A stretch of DNA of 64,000 nt from Avichristensenella sp031550535 (lineage in GTDB: Bacteria > Bacillota > Clostridia > Christensenellales > Aristaeellaceae). Of the stretch, positions 34,384-40,188 are shown piece after piece. The first letter of the stretch is position 1, and every line of letters begins with the position of its first letter. The stretch covers positions 1 to 64,000 of the forward strand of contig JAVBOM010000031.1 of assembly GCA_031550535.1 (NCBI GenBank), written 5' to 3'. A program made the position numbers and the translations under genes. The notes under the pieces were generated by a model, which was not told the DNA's origin, did no database searches, and worked only from the letters and a program-made list of their open reading frames with translations.

Positions 34384-34515
34384 TTAGCCGTGGTGATGGC
34401 CGCAACCGTGGTGTCCGCCCGACATCGTGGCGATTGGTCCGCTCGCCGCGACGACCTGTTCACGATAGTTAAAATCGATCTTTTCCACTGTGGGTTCGCT
34501 ATAGACGCGCTTCAT
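34384..34515 (-). CDS. RiPP precursor peptide 2, His/Cys-rich core
   Basis: A 43-residue peptide. The leader MKRVYSEPTVEKIDFNYREQ then VVAASG is the family consensus. The core PIATMSGGHHGCGHHHG is rich in His and Gly with one Cys, an arrangement likely to bind a metal ion, which no sibling shares. ATG 34515 follows GAGGAGGAAAGGTTA. In-frame sequence further upstream is a family A repeat and not part of the gene. Confidence 0.82.
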   Translation of the reverse strand: MKRVYSEPTVEKIDFNYREQVVAASGPIATMSGGHHGCGHHHG

Positions 34516-34540
34516 TAACCTTTCCTCCTCATCATTATCG

Positions 34541-34676
34541 ATATGCATCGGGCATCTCGCAATGCTACCGCGATGGCGGCGCGATTCAAAGAATCGGGCG
34601 CCATGGAAGGATTCCGCGAGGAATCCCCACCTTTTGCGCGACGTATGCGCGGGCAATCGAAATGTTCGGGTCGCAT
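34541..34676 (-). promoter_or_regulatory. Conserved leader (type L) of precursor 2, split by a repeat
   Basis: The two halves of the type L leader, GATTGCCCGCGCATACGTCG upstream and TTGCGAGATGCCCGATGCAT downstream, are separated by a reverse family A repeat at 34573-34633. The intact copies before precursors 1 and 3 show what was interrupted. Confidence 0.6.
34573..34633 (-). repeat. Family A repeat inserted in the precursor 2 leader
   Basis: GGCGGCGCGATTCAAAGAAT then GGATTCCGCGAGGAATCC is the reverse form of the unit. It splits the type L leader, which is direct evidence of insertion after the precursor cassettes had duplicated. Confidence 0.75.
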
Positions 34677-34684
34677 AGGAAAAT

Positions 34685-34749
34685 GGCTACCATGGCGTGC
34701 GGCTTCTTTTGTATGGGCGACAGAATCGCCGCCACTCGCTCCGGTAACC
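34685..34749 (-). ncRNA. Covarying stem-loop element (type H2), copy 2
   Basis: The stem GGTTACC/GGTAGCC includes one G-U wobble relative to copy 1. The loop carries the conserved GAGTGGCGGCGATTCTG. It lies about 170 nt before the precursor 2 start. Confidence 0.6.
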
Positions 34750-34957
34750 CGCTTGAACGTCGAGCGCGAAGGCGATGGAATGATACTCAATCCGCATGCT
34801 TGATATCGCGTGTCTGGCGTGCCGCAACGGTGCCGCGCGGCTGTTTGTTTTCACCGTGAAGCTCTATCTGTACCGGAATGTCGGTGGAAATTCCGCAGGG
34901 AGTCCTTTCCTCTGGATGGGCGCTCCCAGGCGTCCCGCGCCCGGCACTTCTCCAAGA

Positions 34958-35015
34958 GGCGGTTCGAATTTAGCAAATCTTGCGCCATGAAGGGATATCC
35001 CGGCAAATCTCGGCC
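34958..35015 (-). repeat. Degenerate family A repeat
   Basis: GGCGGTTCGAATTTAGCAAA and AGGGATATCCCGGCAAATCT keep the order of the two dyads with several mismatches, so this is an old copy. Confidence 0.5.
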
Positions 35016-35059
35016 GTTTTCGCGCATGGCCGCCGGGCGCAGCGAGTATAGGGGGCCAC

Positions 35060-35096
35060 CCATCTCTATGGGCCCGATGCAACCCAAATCCCACGG
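35060..35096 (-). other. Conserved intergenic hairpin element (type H1), copy 3
   Basis: CCGTGGG and CCCATAG-type arms enclose ATTTGGGTTGCATCGGG on the transcribed strand. Upstream GAGGTAATGGGAACCCCTG resembles copy 4, extending similarity to about 100 bp. Confidence 0.55.
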
Positions 35097-35291
35097 GGAT
35101 TGGGTGGCCGCCCTAGCCTTGCCTGGCAGGGGTTCCCATTACCTCCGGTTGGCGCGGGTCGGAGGCTTCAGGGCGTGATGCGCTTCTACCTGGTCAAACC
35201 CGCTTGCGCGGGACAAGGCCGGCGCCTCACATCACGTGTTCATGCCTGCGCCTCTGTCCGGGGAGTTATCATCAGGGTCTGCGGCAGATCC

Positions 35292-35396
35292 TCATCCGGG
35301 GAAGGGCATGCCAATGGGGTTACTCATCGAAACAACCTGCTCACGATAGTCGAAATCGATTATTTCGATCTTGGGCTCAGAATAGACTCGCTTCAT
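35292..35396 (-). CDS. RiPP precursor peptide 3
   Basis: A 34-residue peptide. The leader is MKRVYSEPKIEIIDFDYREQ then VVSMS, slightly diverged (no ASG). The short core NPIGMPFPG is Pro/Gly-rich and lacks Cys, so any modification cannot depend on a Cys donor. ATG 35396 follows GAGGAGGCAAAGGTA. It is too short to be predicted by size alone; the leader homology and ribosome site support it. Confidence 0.75.
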   Translation of the reverse strand: MKRVYSEPKIEIIDFDYREQVVSMSNPIGMPFPG

Positions 35397-35420
35397 TACC
35401 TTTGCCTCCTCATTATCGAT

Positions 35421-35487
35421 ATGCATCGGGCATCTCGCACTGCCCCCGCTTTCGCAACGTGCATGCGGGCAATCGAAATGTTCAGGT
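35421..35487 (-). promoter_or_regulatory. Conserved 5' leader (type L) of precursor 3
   Basis: CCCGC and GCGGG enclose ATGCACGTTGCGAAA, then GTGCGAGATGCCCGATGCAT, ahead of the ribosome site. It is the intact form of the leader split before precursor 2. Confidence 0.6.
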
Positions 35488-35493
35488 CAAGTG

Positions 35494-35555
35494 AGGCAGG
35501 GATTTCTGGCGAAATCCCCTCGTGGCGCCCGATTTCTCAAATCGGCGCCGCCGTT
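35494..35555 (+). repeat. Family A palindromic repeat
   Basis: A complete copy: GGGATTTCTGGCGAAATCCC hairpin followed by GGCGCCCGATTTCTCAAATC with GGCGCC. Confidence 0.85.
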
Positions 35556-35562
35556 CAGGAAT

Positions 35563-35628
35563 GGTTGCCATCGCGCGTGGCCGCCTTTGTATCAGCGATA
35601 GGATCGCCTGCCGCCAGCTTGGGCAACC
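35563..35628 (-). ncRNA. Covarying stem-loop element (type H2), copy 3
   Basis: The closing stem is GGTTGCC/GGCAACC, in which the A-U pair of copies 1 and 2 is replaced by G-C. The interior keeps GGCGGCAGGCGATCCTATCG. No reading frame is conserved across the copies. Confidence 0.6.
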
Positions 35629-35843
35629 TGCTCGGCATCGTTATATGAAAGCAATGAAGTGACTCTTGGACCGCATATCCGGCATGGCGAAGCGTTGCCG
35701 CAGCGGCTTGTTCGGGCGTATGTCCGTCCTTGTGACACGACGCTGTGTTCGCGGTGGGCGCTGCCATGCGTCCGACTTTTGGCGCTTCGCTTTTGCACAC
35801 GCTATCTCTGCCCGACGTTGCGAGCATAGGCAACCAACCGTTT

Positions 35844-35873
35844 CCATGGCCCGATGCAGCCCAAACCCCATGG
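35844..35873 (-). other. Conserved intergenic hairpin element (type H1), copy 4
   Basis: CCCATGGG and CCATGG arms around GTTTGGGCTGCATCGGG. Together with the upstream segment GGAAGTAAAGGGAAACTC it parallels copy 3. Confidence 0.6.
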
Positions 35874-36074
35874 GGGCGGATGGTTGGCCTATGCTCGCCG
35901 GGTAGAGTTTCCCTTTACTTCCGGATGGCGCGGGTTGATGGTTACGCGGCATGATACCCATCCGCCAGCTAAACCGGCCCGTTTACATCGGGTCTGGTCC
36001 GGCGTACCGCGTCATGCCATCATGTCCGCGCCACTGTCCGGTGATAGCCATATTCAGGTTCTGTGGCAGGTCAC

Positions 36075-36194
36075 TTAGCGAGGATAGGTGCTGCCAATGG
36101 GCGGCGGCGAACCGATGCCGCTCGTCGCGACCACCTGATCGCGATAGTTAAACTCAATCATTTCCACCGTGGGTTCGGAATAAATACGCTTCAT
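36075..36194 (-). CDS. RiPP precursor peptide 4
   Basis: A 39-residue peptide. The leader MKRIYSEPTVEMIEFNYRDQ then VVATSG matches the family with conservative changes. The core IGSPPPIGSTYPR is Pro-rich, has no Cys and ends in Arg. ATG 36194 follows GAGGAGGACAAGGTA. The lack of Cys here and in precursor 3 argues against an obligatory thioether modification. Confidence 0.78.
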   Translation of the reverse strand: MKRIYSEPTVEMIEFNYRDQVVATSGIGSPPPIGSTYPR

Positions 36195-36224
36195 TACCTT
36201 GTCCTCCTCATCATTTGTGTTCTA

Positions 36225-36296
36225 TATGCATCGGGTATCCCGTGCCGTCTCGCTTTCGCGCGGTATGCGCGGACAATCGGGATGTTCGGGTGCCTG
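36225..36296 (-). promoter_or_regulatory. Conserved 5' leader (type L) of precursor 4, diverged
   Basis: GATTGTCCGCGCATACCGCG and ACGGGATACCCGATGCATAT align with the leaders of precursors 1-3. The 5' arm of the preceding H2 element appears displaced by the repeat at 36340-36400. Confidence 0.5.
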
Positions 36297-36339
36297 GGAA
36301 TGACTGCCTCGGCGTTCGGCCATCTTTTATGCCGGTGAA

Positions 36340-36400
36340 GAAGGGGTTTCTCGGAAAATCCCTCTATGGCTCCCGATTCTGCGAATCAGCGCCGCCGTCG
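36340..36400 (+). repeat. Family A palindromic repeat
   Basis: GGGGTTTCTCGGAAAATCCC hairpin and CCCGATTCTGCGAATCAGCG dyad. It replaces the upstream half of the expected H2 stem-loop of precursor 4. Confidence 0.75.
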
Positions 36401-36431
36401 ATATGGCAATGTCGGAAAGAATCACCCGGCG

Positions 36432-36464
36432 CCATGGGCTCCGATGCTACCCAAAGTCCATGGG
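36432..36464 (-). other. Conserved intergenic hairpin element (type H1), copy 5
   Basis: CCCATGG and CCATGG arms around ACTTTGGGTAGCATCGGAG on the transcribed strand. It is the copy nearest precursor 5. Confidence 0.6.
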
Positions 36465-36703
36465 CCGGATGATTCCCTGGGTTCTTGTCAGGCAGGACCT
36501 CCTGCTCGCTACGGTGCGGTTTGGCGGTTTTTCGGCCGGTCAAGCCACCTCGCGGGACAGGAACGCGACTTTTGTGGCGATTGCTCGCATAAAACGCGGC
36601 CCATGTTTTGGCTTGCGGGATGGACTCGTTTCACTCGGGTCACGACACGCGTCTCCCCGCCTGACTTCGTGCTCGCTTTGGCTCGTGTCGCGATTGGCTG
36701 GCC

Positions 36704-36767
36704 GATGGTGGCGCTGATTTAAAAAACCGGGCGCCACAAGGGGATTCCGGGAGGAATCCTTACCTCG
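36704..36767 (-). repeat. Family A palindromic repeat just after precursor 5
   Basis: GGTGGCGCTGATTTAAAAAA and GGGATTCCGGGAGGAATCC. The reverse copy ends within 5 bp of the precursor 5 stop codon. Confidence 0.8.
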
Positions 36768-36771
36768 TTAA

Positions 36772-36933
36772 TCAGCCGGCGCAGCTGCCATTCGGCATCG
36801 AATTCAGGCACGGGCCGTTACCGTTGCTCCTGCCATGGAGGCCGCCGCCAGTGCCGCCGCTCGTGGCAACCACTTGCTCGCGATAGTTGAAGTCGATCTT
36901 CTCGATCGTGGGCTCCCCGTAAACACGCTTCAT
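36772..36933 (-). CDS. RiPP precursor peptide 5, Gly/Asn-rich core with two Cys
   Basis: A 53-residue peptide. The leader MKRVYGEPTIEKIDFNYREQ then VVATSG is near consensus. The 27-residue core is rich in Gly, Asn and Ser with Cys at positions 42 and 51 (NGPCLNSMPNGSCAG end), which could form a ring or thioether. ATG 36933 follows GGAGGAAGAACT. Confidence 0.8.
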   Translation of the reverse strand: MKRVYGEPTIEKIDFNYREQVVATSGGTGGGLHGRSNGNGPCLNSMPNGSCAG

Positions 36934-36989
36934 AGTTCTTCCTCCTTCTTAACCTAGCATCGGACACCTTGCCTGTGCTCCCCCTTCAC

Positions 36990-37051
36990 CGGCGGCTGCG
37001 CTGATTCGGAAGACCGAGCGCTTTACGGGGATTCCGTCAGAAATCCCCACC
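36990..37051 (-). repeat. Family A repeat, diverged
   Basis: GGCGGCTGCGCTGATTCGGA and GGGGATTCCGTCAGAAATCC. It lies upstream of precursor 5. Confidence 0.6.
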
Positions 37052-37118
37052 GCACGAAGGCAGATGGACAAGATGCTTGGGGCAGGTAAATAACGCCTCG
37101 GCGCGCGGTGTCCTCCCT

Positions 37119-37180
37119 GATGGCGGCGCTGATTTGGAAAATCGGGCGCCATAAGGGAATTTCTCAAGAAATCCCCACCT
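37119..37180 (-). repeat. Family A palindromic repeat
   Basis: GGCGGCGCTGATTTGGAAAA and GGGAATTTCTCAAGAAATCC. A full reverse copy between precursors 5 and 6. Confidence 0.8.
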
Positions 37181-37223
37181 CATGGACAGAATTGTCACCG
37201 CACCGCTGCCGCGGCAATGTGCT

Positions 37224-37254
37224 CACAATAGCGAGCGTCGCTCACCATTGTGGG
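37224..37254 (-). terminator. Hairpin downstream of precursor 6
   Basis: CACAATGGTGAGCG pairs with CGCTCGCTATTGTG with two mismatches. It occupies the same position relative to precursor 6 as the perfect hairpins after precursors 8 and 9, without a clear T run. Confidence 0.5.
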
Positions 37255-37326
37255 ATCACCGAAACTGAGTCCGTCGCGCTTCTCCCCTTGCGCGCGGAGT
37301 TCGGCTTTCGCGCTGGCAACCCAGGC

Positions 37327-37497
37327 TTATTGGGAATCGCCGTCGCCGTTGCCGCTTGGTATCTGCCACTGACCGTTACAGTTCTGACCAGGCTCACCGT
37401 CCTGGCTGCTGCCCATACCGATACCACCGCCCCTGGCGGCCACCTGTTCACGGTAGGTACAGCCGGTCTTCTCTACCGTAGGCGCACTGTGCGTCAT
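37327..37497 (-). CDS. RiPP precursor peptide 6, diverged leader and lost canonical start
   Basis: The open frame gives 56 residues from ATG 37497. Its leader (THSAPTVEKTGCTYREQVAA) is the most diverged of the nine: IDFN is replaced by TGCT and the second V of VVA is missing. Alignment with precursor 7 shows that the expected ATG codon is ATA at 37503-37501, while the upstream context AGGAAATGCAAC is retained. The in-frame ATG two codons later lies far from GGAAAGG. The core is long, Gly/Gln/Asn-rich, with one Cys at residue 40. It may be a decaying gene or one with weak translation. Confidence 0.55.
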   Translation of the reverse strand: MTHSAPTVEKTGCTYREQVAARGGGIGMGSSQDGEPGQNCNGQWQIPSGNGDGDSQ

Positions 37498-37561
37498 TTT
37501 TATGTTGCATTTCCTTTCCGGTATCGCGTTATGTGATCCCGGTCTAATGCTTTTGTCGTAC

Positions 37562-37655
37562 CTTTCGTTGTATCCCTTGGTGACGCGTACGCAAACGCCC
37601 GGGAACCAGCCTAACGGTACAAAGCCAGTTCACGGGCGCGACAGCGAGTCATCGC
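37562..37655 (-). other. Intergenic leader and imperfect hairpin before precursor 6
   Basis: GCCCGTGAACTGGC and GCTGGTTCCCGGGC pair imperfectly around a TTTGTACCGTTAG loop. The same loop sequence is found in the perfect hairpin at 37948-37988. The segment downstream of it is similar to the leader of precursor 7. Confidence 0.5.
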
Positions 37656-37713
37656 GGTCGTAAGCCCGCCGCACTCCTTGCCGTCTTGTCTTAGGTCATC
37701 TACGTCGATGGGT

Positions 37714-37854
37714 TTAGCAGCTGTATCGCGGGGCCAATACCCCACCGCAAGTGATGGTGGAGGGAGTCACACCGCCACCGCTCGCCGCGACAACCTGCTC
37801 ACGGTAGTTGAAGTCAATCTTCTCAATCGTGGGCGCATTGTACGTCTTTTTCAT
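37714..37854 (-). CDS. RiPP precursor peptide 7
   Basis: A 46-residue peptide. The leader MKKTYNAPTIEKIDFNYREQ then VVAASG represents a second leader subtype (KKTYNAP in place of KRxYSEP) shared with precursors 6 and 8. The core GGVTPSTITCGGVLAPRYSC has two Cys ten residues apart. ATG 37854 follows GGAAGGGAGATGCAAC. A hairpin with a 14-bp perfect stem lies just upstream. Confidence 0.82.
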   Translation of the reverse strand: MKKTYNAPTIEKIDFNYREQVVAASGGGVTPSTITCGGVLAPRYSC

Positions 37855-37947
37855 GTTGCATCTCCCTTCCGACACCGCGTCACGCAATGCTTGCCTGATG
37901 CTTTTGCCTCTCTTTTTGTTGTATCCTGTGGCACCACGCGCACAAAC

Positions 37948-37988
37948 ACCCAGGAACCGGCCTAACGGTACAATGCCGGTTCCTGGGT
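37948..37988 (-). terminator. Perfect 14-bp hairpin between precursors 8 and 7
   Basis: ACCCAGGAACCGGC (37948-37961) and GCCGGTTCCTGGGT (37975-37988) are exact complements with a 13-nt loop. There is no downstream T run, so mRNA processing or protection is as likely as termination. Confidence 0.7.
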
Positions 37989-38004
37989 CTTGCCGCCCCC
38001 CGGG

Positions 38005-38124
38005 CTAACCCGCTGGCGTGCATGAAACAAGGAACGAAACATATCCGCCGCTCGTCGCCACCACCTGCTCACGATAGTTGAAATCGATCTTTTCAATCGT
38101 GGGCGCACTGTATGTCTGCTTCAT
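38005..38124 (-). CDS. RiPP precursor peptide 8
   Basis: A 39-residue peptide. The leader MKQTYSAPTIEKIDFNYREQ then VVATSG belongs to the TYxAP subtype. The core GYVSFLVSCTPAG is the most hydrophobic of the set, with one Cys. ATG 38124 follows GGAAAGGAGAAAGGAC, a very strong ribosome site, itself preceded by a GGCATTGCGT/ACGCGATGCC dyad. Confidence 0.82.
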   Translation of the reverse strand: MKQTYSAPTIEKIDFNYREQVVATSGGYVSFLVSCTPAG

Positions 38125-38277
38125 GTCCTTTCTCCTTTCCGGCATCGCGTTACGCAATGCCAGTATTCTATAAAAGCGCTAAATGCCCACGCAACCCTTG
38201 GAGGCATGCCTTTCGCCGGAATTGCGCCATACGTTATCTTCCGCATCCCACCATGCGGGCGCGAAAGACAGCACACA

Positions 38278-38320
38278 GGGTCTATTCACGGAGCGATGCT
38301 TTGAAACCGTGAATAGACCC
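38278..38320 (-). terminator. Perfect 14-bp hairpin between precursors 9 and 8
   Basis: GGGTCTATTCACGG (38278-38291) and CCGTGAATAGACCC (38307-38320) are exact complements around a 15-nt loop, 20 nt past the precursor 9 stop. No T run follows. Confidence 0.75.
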
Positions 38321-38340
38321 CCAGTCTTCGGGAGTGCCTA

Positions 38341-38448
38341 TTAGCAGTTGCCCGGATCCGGACCGTAATCGCCGCTCATGGCGACAACCTGCTCGCGATA
38401 ATTGAAGTCAATCTTCTCCATCGTGGGCTCGTCGTAAATGCGCTTCAT
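38341..38448 (-). CDS. RiPP precursor peptide 9, adjacent to the radical SAM gene
   Basis: A 35-residue peptide. The leader MKRIYDEPTMEKIDFNYREQ then VVAMSG matches the family. The core DYGPDPGNC is only nine residues, with two acidic residues and a C-terminal Cys. ATG 38448 follows AAAGGGGGAAAATGCA. It lies 80 bp downstream of the radical SAM gene, the tightest linkage to the presumed modifying enzyme. Confidence 0.82.
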   Translation of the reverse strand: MKRIYDEPTMEKIDFNYREQVVAMSGDYGPDPGNC

Positions 38449-38478
38449 TGCATTTTCCCCCTTTCTTTTGTGATCCGC

Positions 38479-38496
38479 TTGTTGAATTCTCAACAA
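38479..38496 (-). other. Small palindrome between radical SAM gene and precursor 9
   Basis: TTGTTGA and TCAACAA arms (7 bp) around GAAT. It could be an operator or a short mRNA hairpin at the boundary between enzyme and precursor genes. Confidence 0.45.
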
Positions 38497-38528
38497 CCAT
38501 ATCGTACCGCGCGCCGCCTCTACCGAGG

Positions 38529-39680
38529 CTATTCCTCAGACAATGCAAGCAGACCCTCGCGCACCATTCGCTCTCCCCAAGCGCAGATGAGGGGGTTCGC
38601 GTGTCCACATTCCGCACCCTGCAGATGCTCAGCCACACAATGCTTGCATATGTGCTCATACTGGCATCCCTGGCATTCCACGGGAAGCGGGAAGTTGACC
38701 GCGCGCTGGTTTATTGTCCTCCAAGCCGCGGGAAACCCATCCACAAGCGGCTGCGCGTAGATATCCTTCATTACGTTGCATGCCTGCATTTCACCGGTCC
38801 ACGAAATGCAGAAGGCGCTTCGGCCCGCGCCGCAGCGGATGCCCTTTTGCTCCCCTGTGCCGGTGCGCTGGCTGGGCAGATCTTCGAACAGGCAGGGGGT
38901 AATCTCATGCCCGCTCAGGGAAGCCTCCAGTTTCTTGATGCGCACATACTCATCCAGCGGCGCATCGTTTTCCTCCGCCTCGCGCCCCGTATTTTCCCGG
39001 GCGGAAAACAAAGCGGGGTTGGTGTTAAAGTGAATCCCCATGTCATAGATCTGGCGGATCAGCTTTTCTGTATCCCCCGCCATGTACAAGCTGGGTGTAA
39101 TCGCGATGTCCAGCGGAATGCCCGCATCGTTGATTCGCTTCACTGTCTCCATCACTTTGCCGTACACGCGGTGGCCGGTCACGCGCTCATACGCGTCTTC
39201 GTCGCTGCCGTAGACGGAGAGCTGTATAAACGCGGGCGGGTTCGCCTTGAAGAAACCGACCATCTCCTCGGTAATCAGCAGGCCGTTGGTCAGCACAGCC
39301 GTCTCCACGCCCTTGGACCGCAGGTGCAGGTACACCTCGCGAAAGCCAGGGTACGTCAGGCACTCGCCGCCGGTCAGCGTCGCGTACAGCATACCCGCGT
39401 CGTACGCCTGGTCAATCAGGTTGATCCACGTCTCCACGGGCAGCAGCTTCCTGTCCCCCATCTGTTCCTTGGTGAGATGGACATAGCACATCTTGCAGTC
39501 CAGATTGCACAGCGGCGTAAGCTCAAACGTGCCGATCAGCGGCACGCCCAGCCTGCGCGCTTTCATGTTCAGAAAATCCCTGACCTCTTTATACCGCCGG
39601 TAGTCTGTCACCTGCCGCGCGTTCAGGTCCGCCAATAATTCCGCAAGATTATTCCACTTCGGTTGCGTCGCTTTTGCCAT
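38529..39680 (-). CDS. Radical SAM/SPASM peptide-modifying enzyme
   Basis: A 383-residue enzyme. The radical SAM cluster motif CNLDCKMC has Cys58, 62 and 65, with TGGECLTYPGF (GGE at 104-106) binding SAM. The C-terminal SPASM region holds further cysteines at about 283, 291, 301, 336, 339, 345, 348, 358 and 366, enough for auxiliary [4Fe-4S] clusters. Such enzymes install thioether or carbon-carbon crosslinks, or epimerise residues, in RiPPs. It has no PqqD domain of its own, matching the separate PqqD fusion at 31993. ATG 39680 is chosen at the conserved N-terminus (MAKATQPKWNNLAELLADLN); GGGTGG lies upstream. Which precursor residues it changes is unknown. Confidence 0.9.
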   Translation of the reverse strand: MAKATQPKWNNLAELLADLNARQVTDYRRYKEVRDFLNMKARRLGVPLIGTFELTPLCNLDCKMCYVHLTKEQMGDRKLLPVETWINLIDQAYDAGMLYATLTGGECLTYPGFREVYLHLRSKGVETAVLTNGLLITEEMVGFFKANPPAFIQLSVYGSDEDAYERVTGHRVYGKVMETVKRINDAGIPLDIAITPSLYMAGDTEKLIRQIYDMGIHFNTNPALFSARENTGREAEENDAPLDEYVRIKKLEASLSGHEITPCLFEDLPSQRTGTGEQKGIRCGAGRSAFCISWTGEMQACNVMKDIYAQPLVDGFPAAWRTINQRAVNFPLPVECQGCQYEHICKHCVAEHLQGAECGHANPLICAWGERMVREGLLALSEE

Positions 39681-39702
39681 CGTGACCACCCATTCTTTAG
39701 TA

Positions 39703-40188
39703 TTACGCGCGCCTCGCCCTGTTCCCCGCGCGCAGGATTCGTCCGGCAAGACCGCGCACACGTCCCATAAAAAGCCGAACCTTGAACCACGCCCGCGCGA
39801 GGCGGCCCCAAACGAGGCCGCCCGGGCGTATGCTGATGTGTTTTTTGCGCACTTTGAGCGCGAGACCCCAAATATCGTCGAAGGGAATCCACCCGTCGGG
39901 CTTGTAGCAGTTGTCGCCCATGGTCTGTGCGGTTTTGCCCTCCACCTTCAATACCCGGTGAAGCACATACGGCGGCTCCCCGCCATTGGGCGAGAACAGG
40001 ACCACGTCGCCGGGGCGCGGTGGCCGGTCCAGCGGCATCAGCGTCACCACGTCCCGCTTCATCCGGATCAACGGGCGCATGCTATCGCTGCCCACGGTGA
40101 ACCGCATCGGGATTTCCACGCCGCCCAGCGCCATCTGCCGCCATTCCCGCACGGAAAGCACCCGCGTCCCCGCTTCGCTCCCCGTCAT
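39703..40188 (-). CDS. S24/S26-family peptidase, candidate leader peptidase
   Basis: A 161-residue protein with a signal-peptidase-like core. GSDSMRPLI holds the nucleophile Ser36, PRPGDVVLFS is at 58-66, YVLHRVLKVEG has His77 where Lys sits in type I signal peptidases, and GDN is at 91-93. A Ser-His pair is the SipW/archaeal style. No N-terminal membrane anchor is seen; the C-terminus is very basic. It overlaps the LCP-like gene by 4 nt and is followed 22 bp later by the radical SAM gene. It may remove RiPP leaders, since the exporter has no peptidase domain. A role in processing secreted locus proteins is the alternative. Confidence 0.8.
   Translation of the reverse strand: MTGSEAGTRVLSVREWRQMALGGVEIPMRFTVGSDSMRPLIRMKRDVVTLMPLDRPPRPGDVVLFSPNGGEPPYVLHRVLKVEGKTAQTMGDNCYKPDGWIPFDDIWGLALKVRKKHISIRPGGLVWGRLARAWFKVRLFMGRVRGLAGRILRAGNRARRA

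Noticed and set aside
38529..39680. Sactipeptide or ranthipeptide maturase label for the radical SAM enzyme
   Set aside because: Several precursors lack Cys, so a thioether-only assignment is not supported by the sequence.
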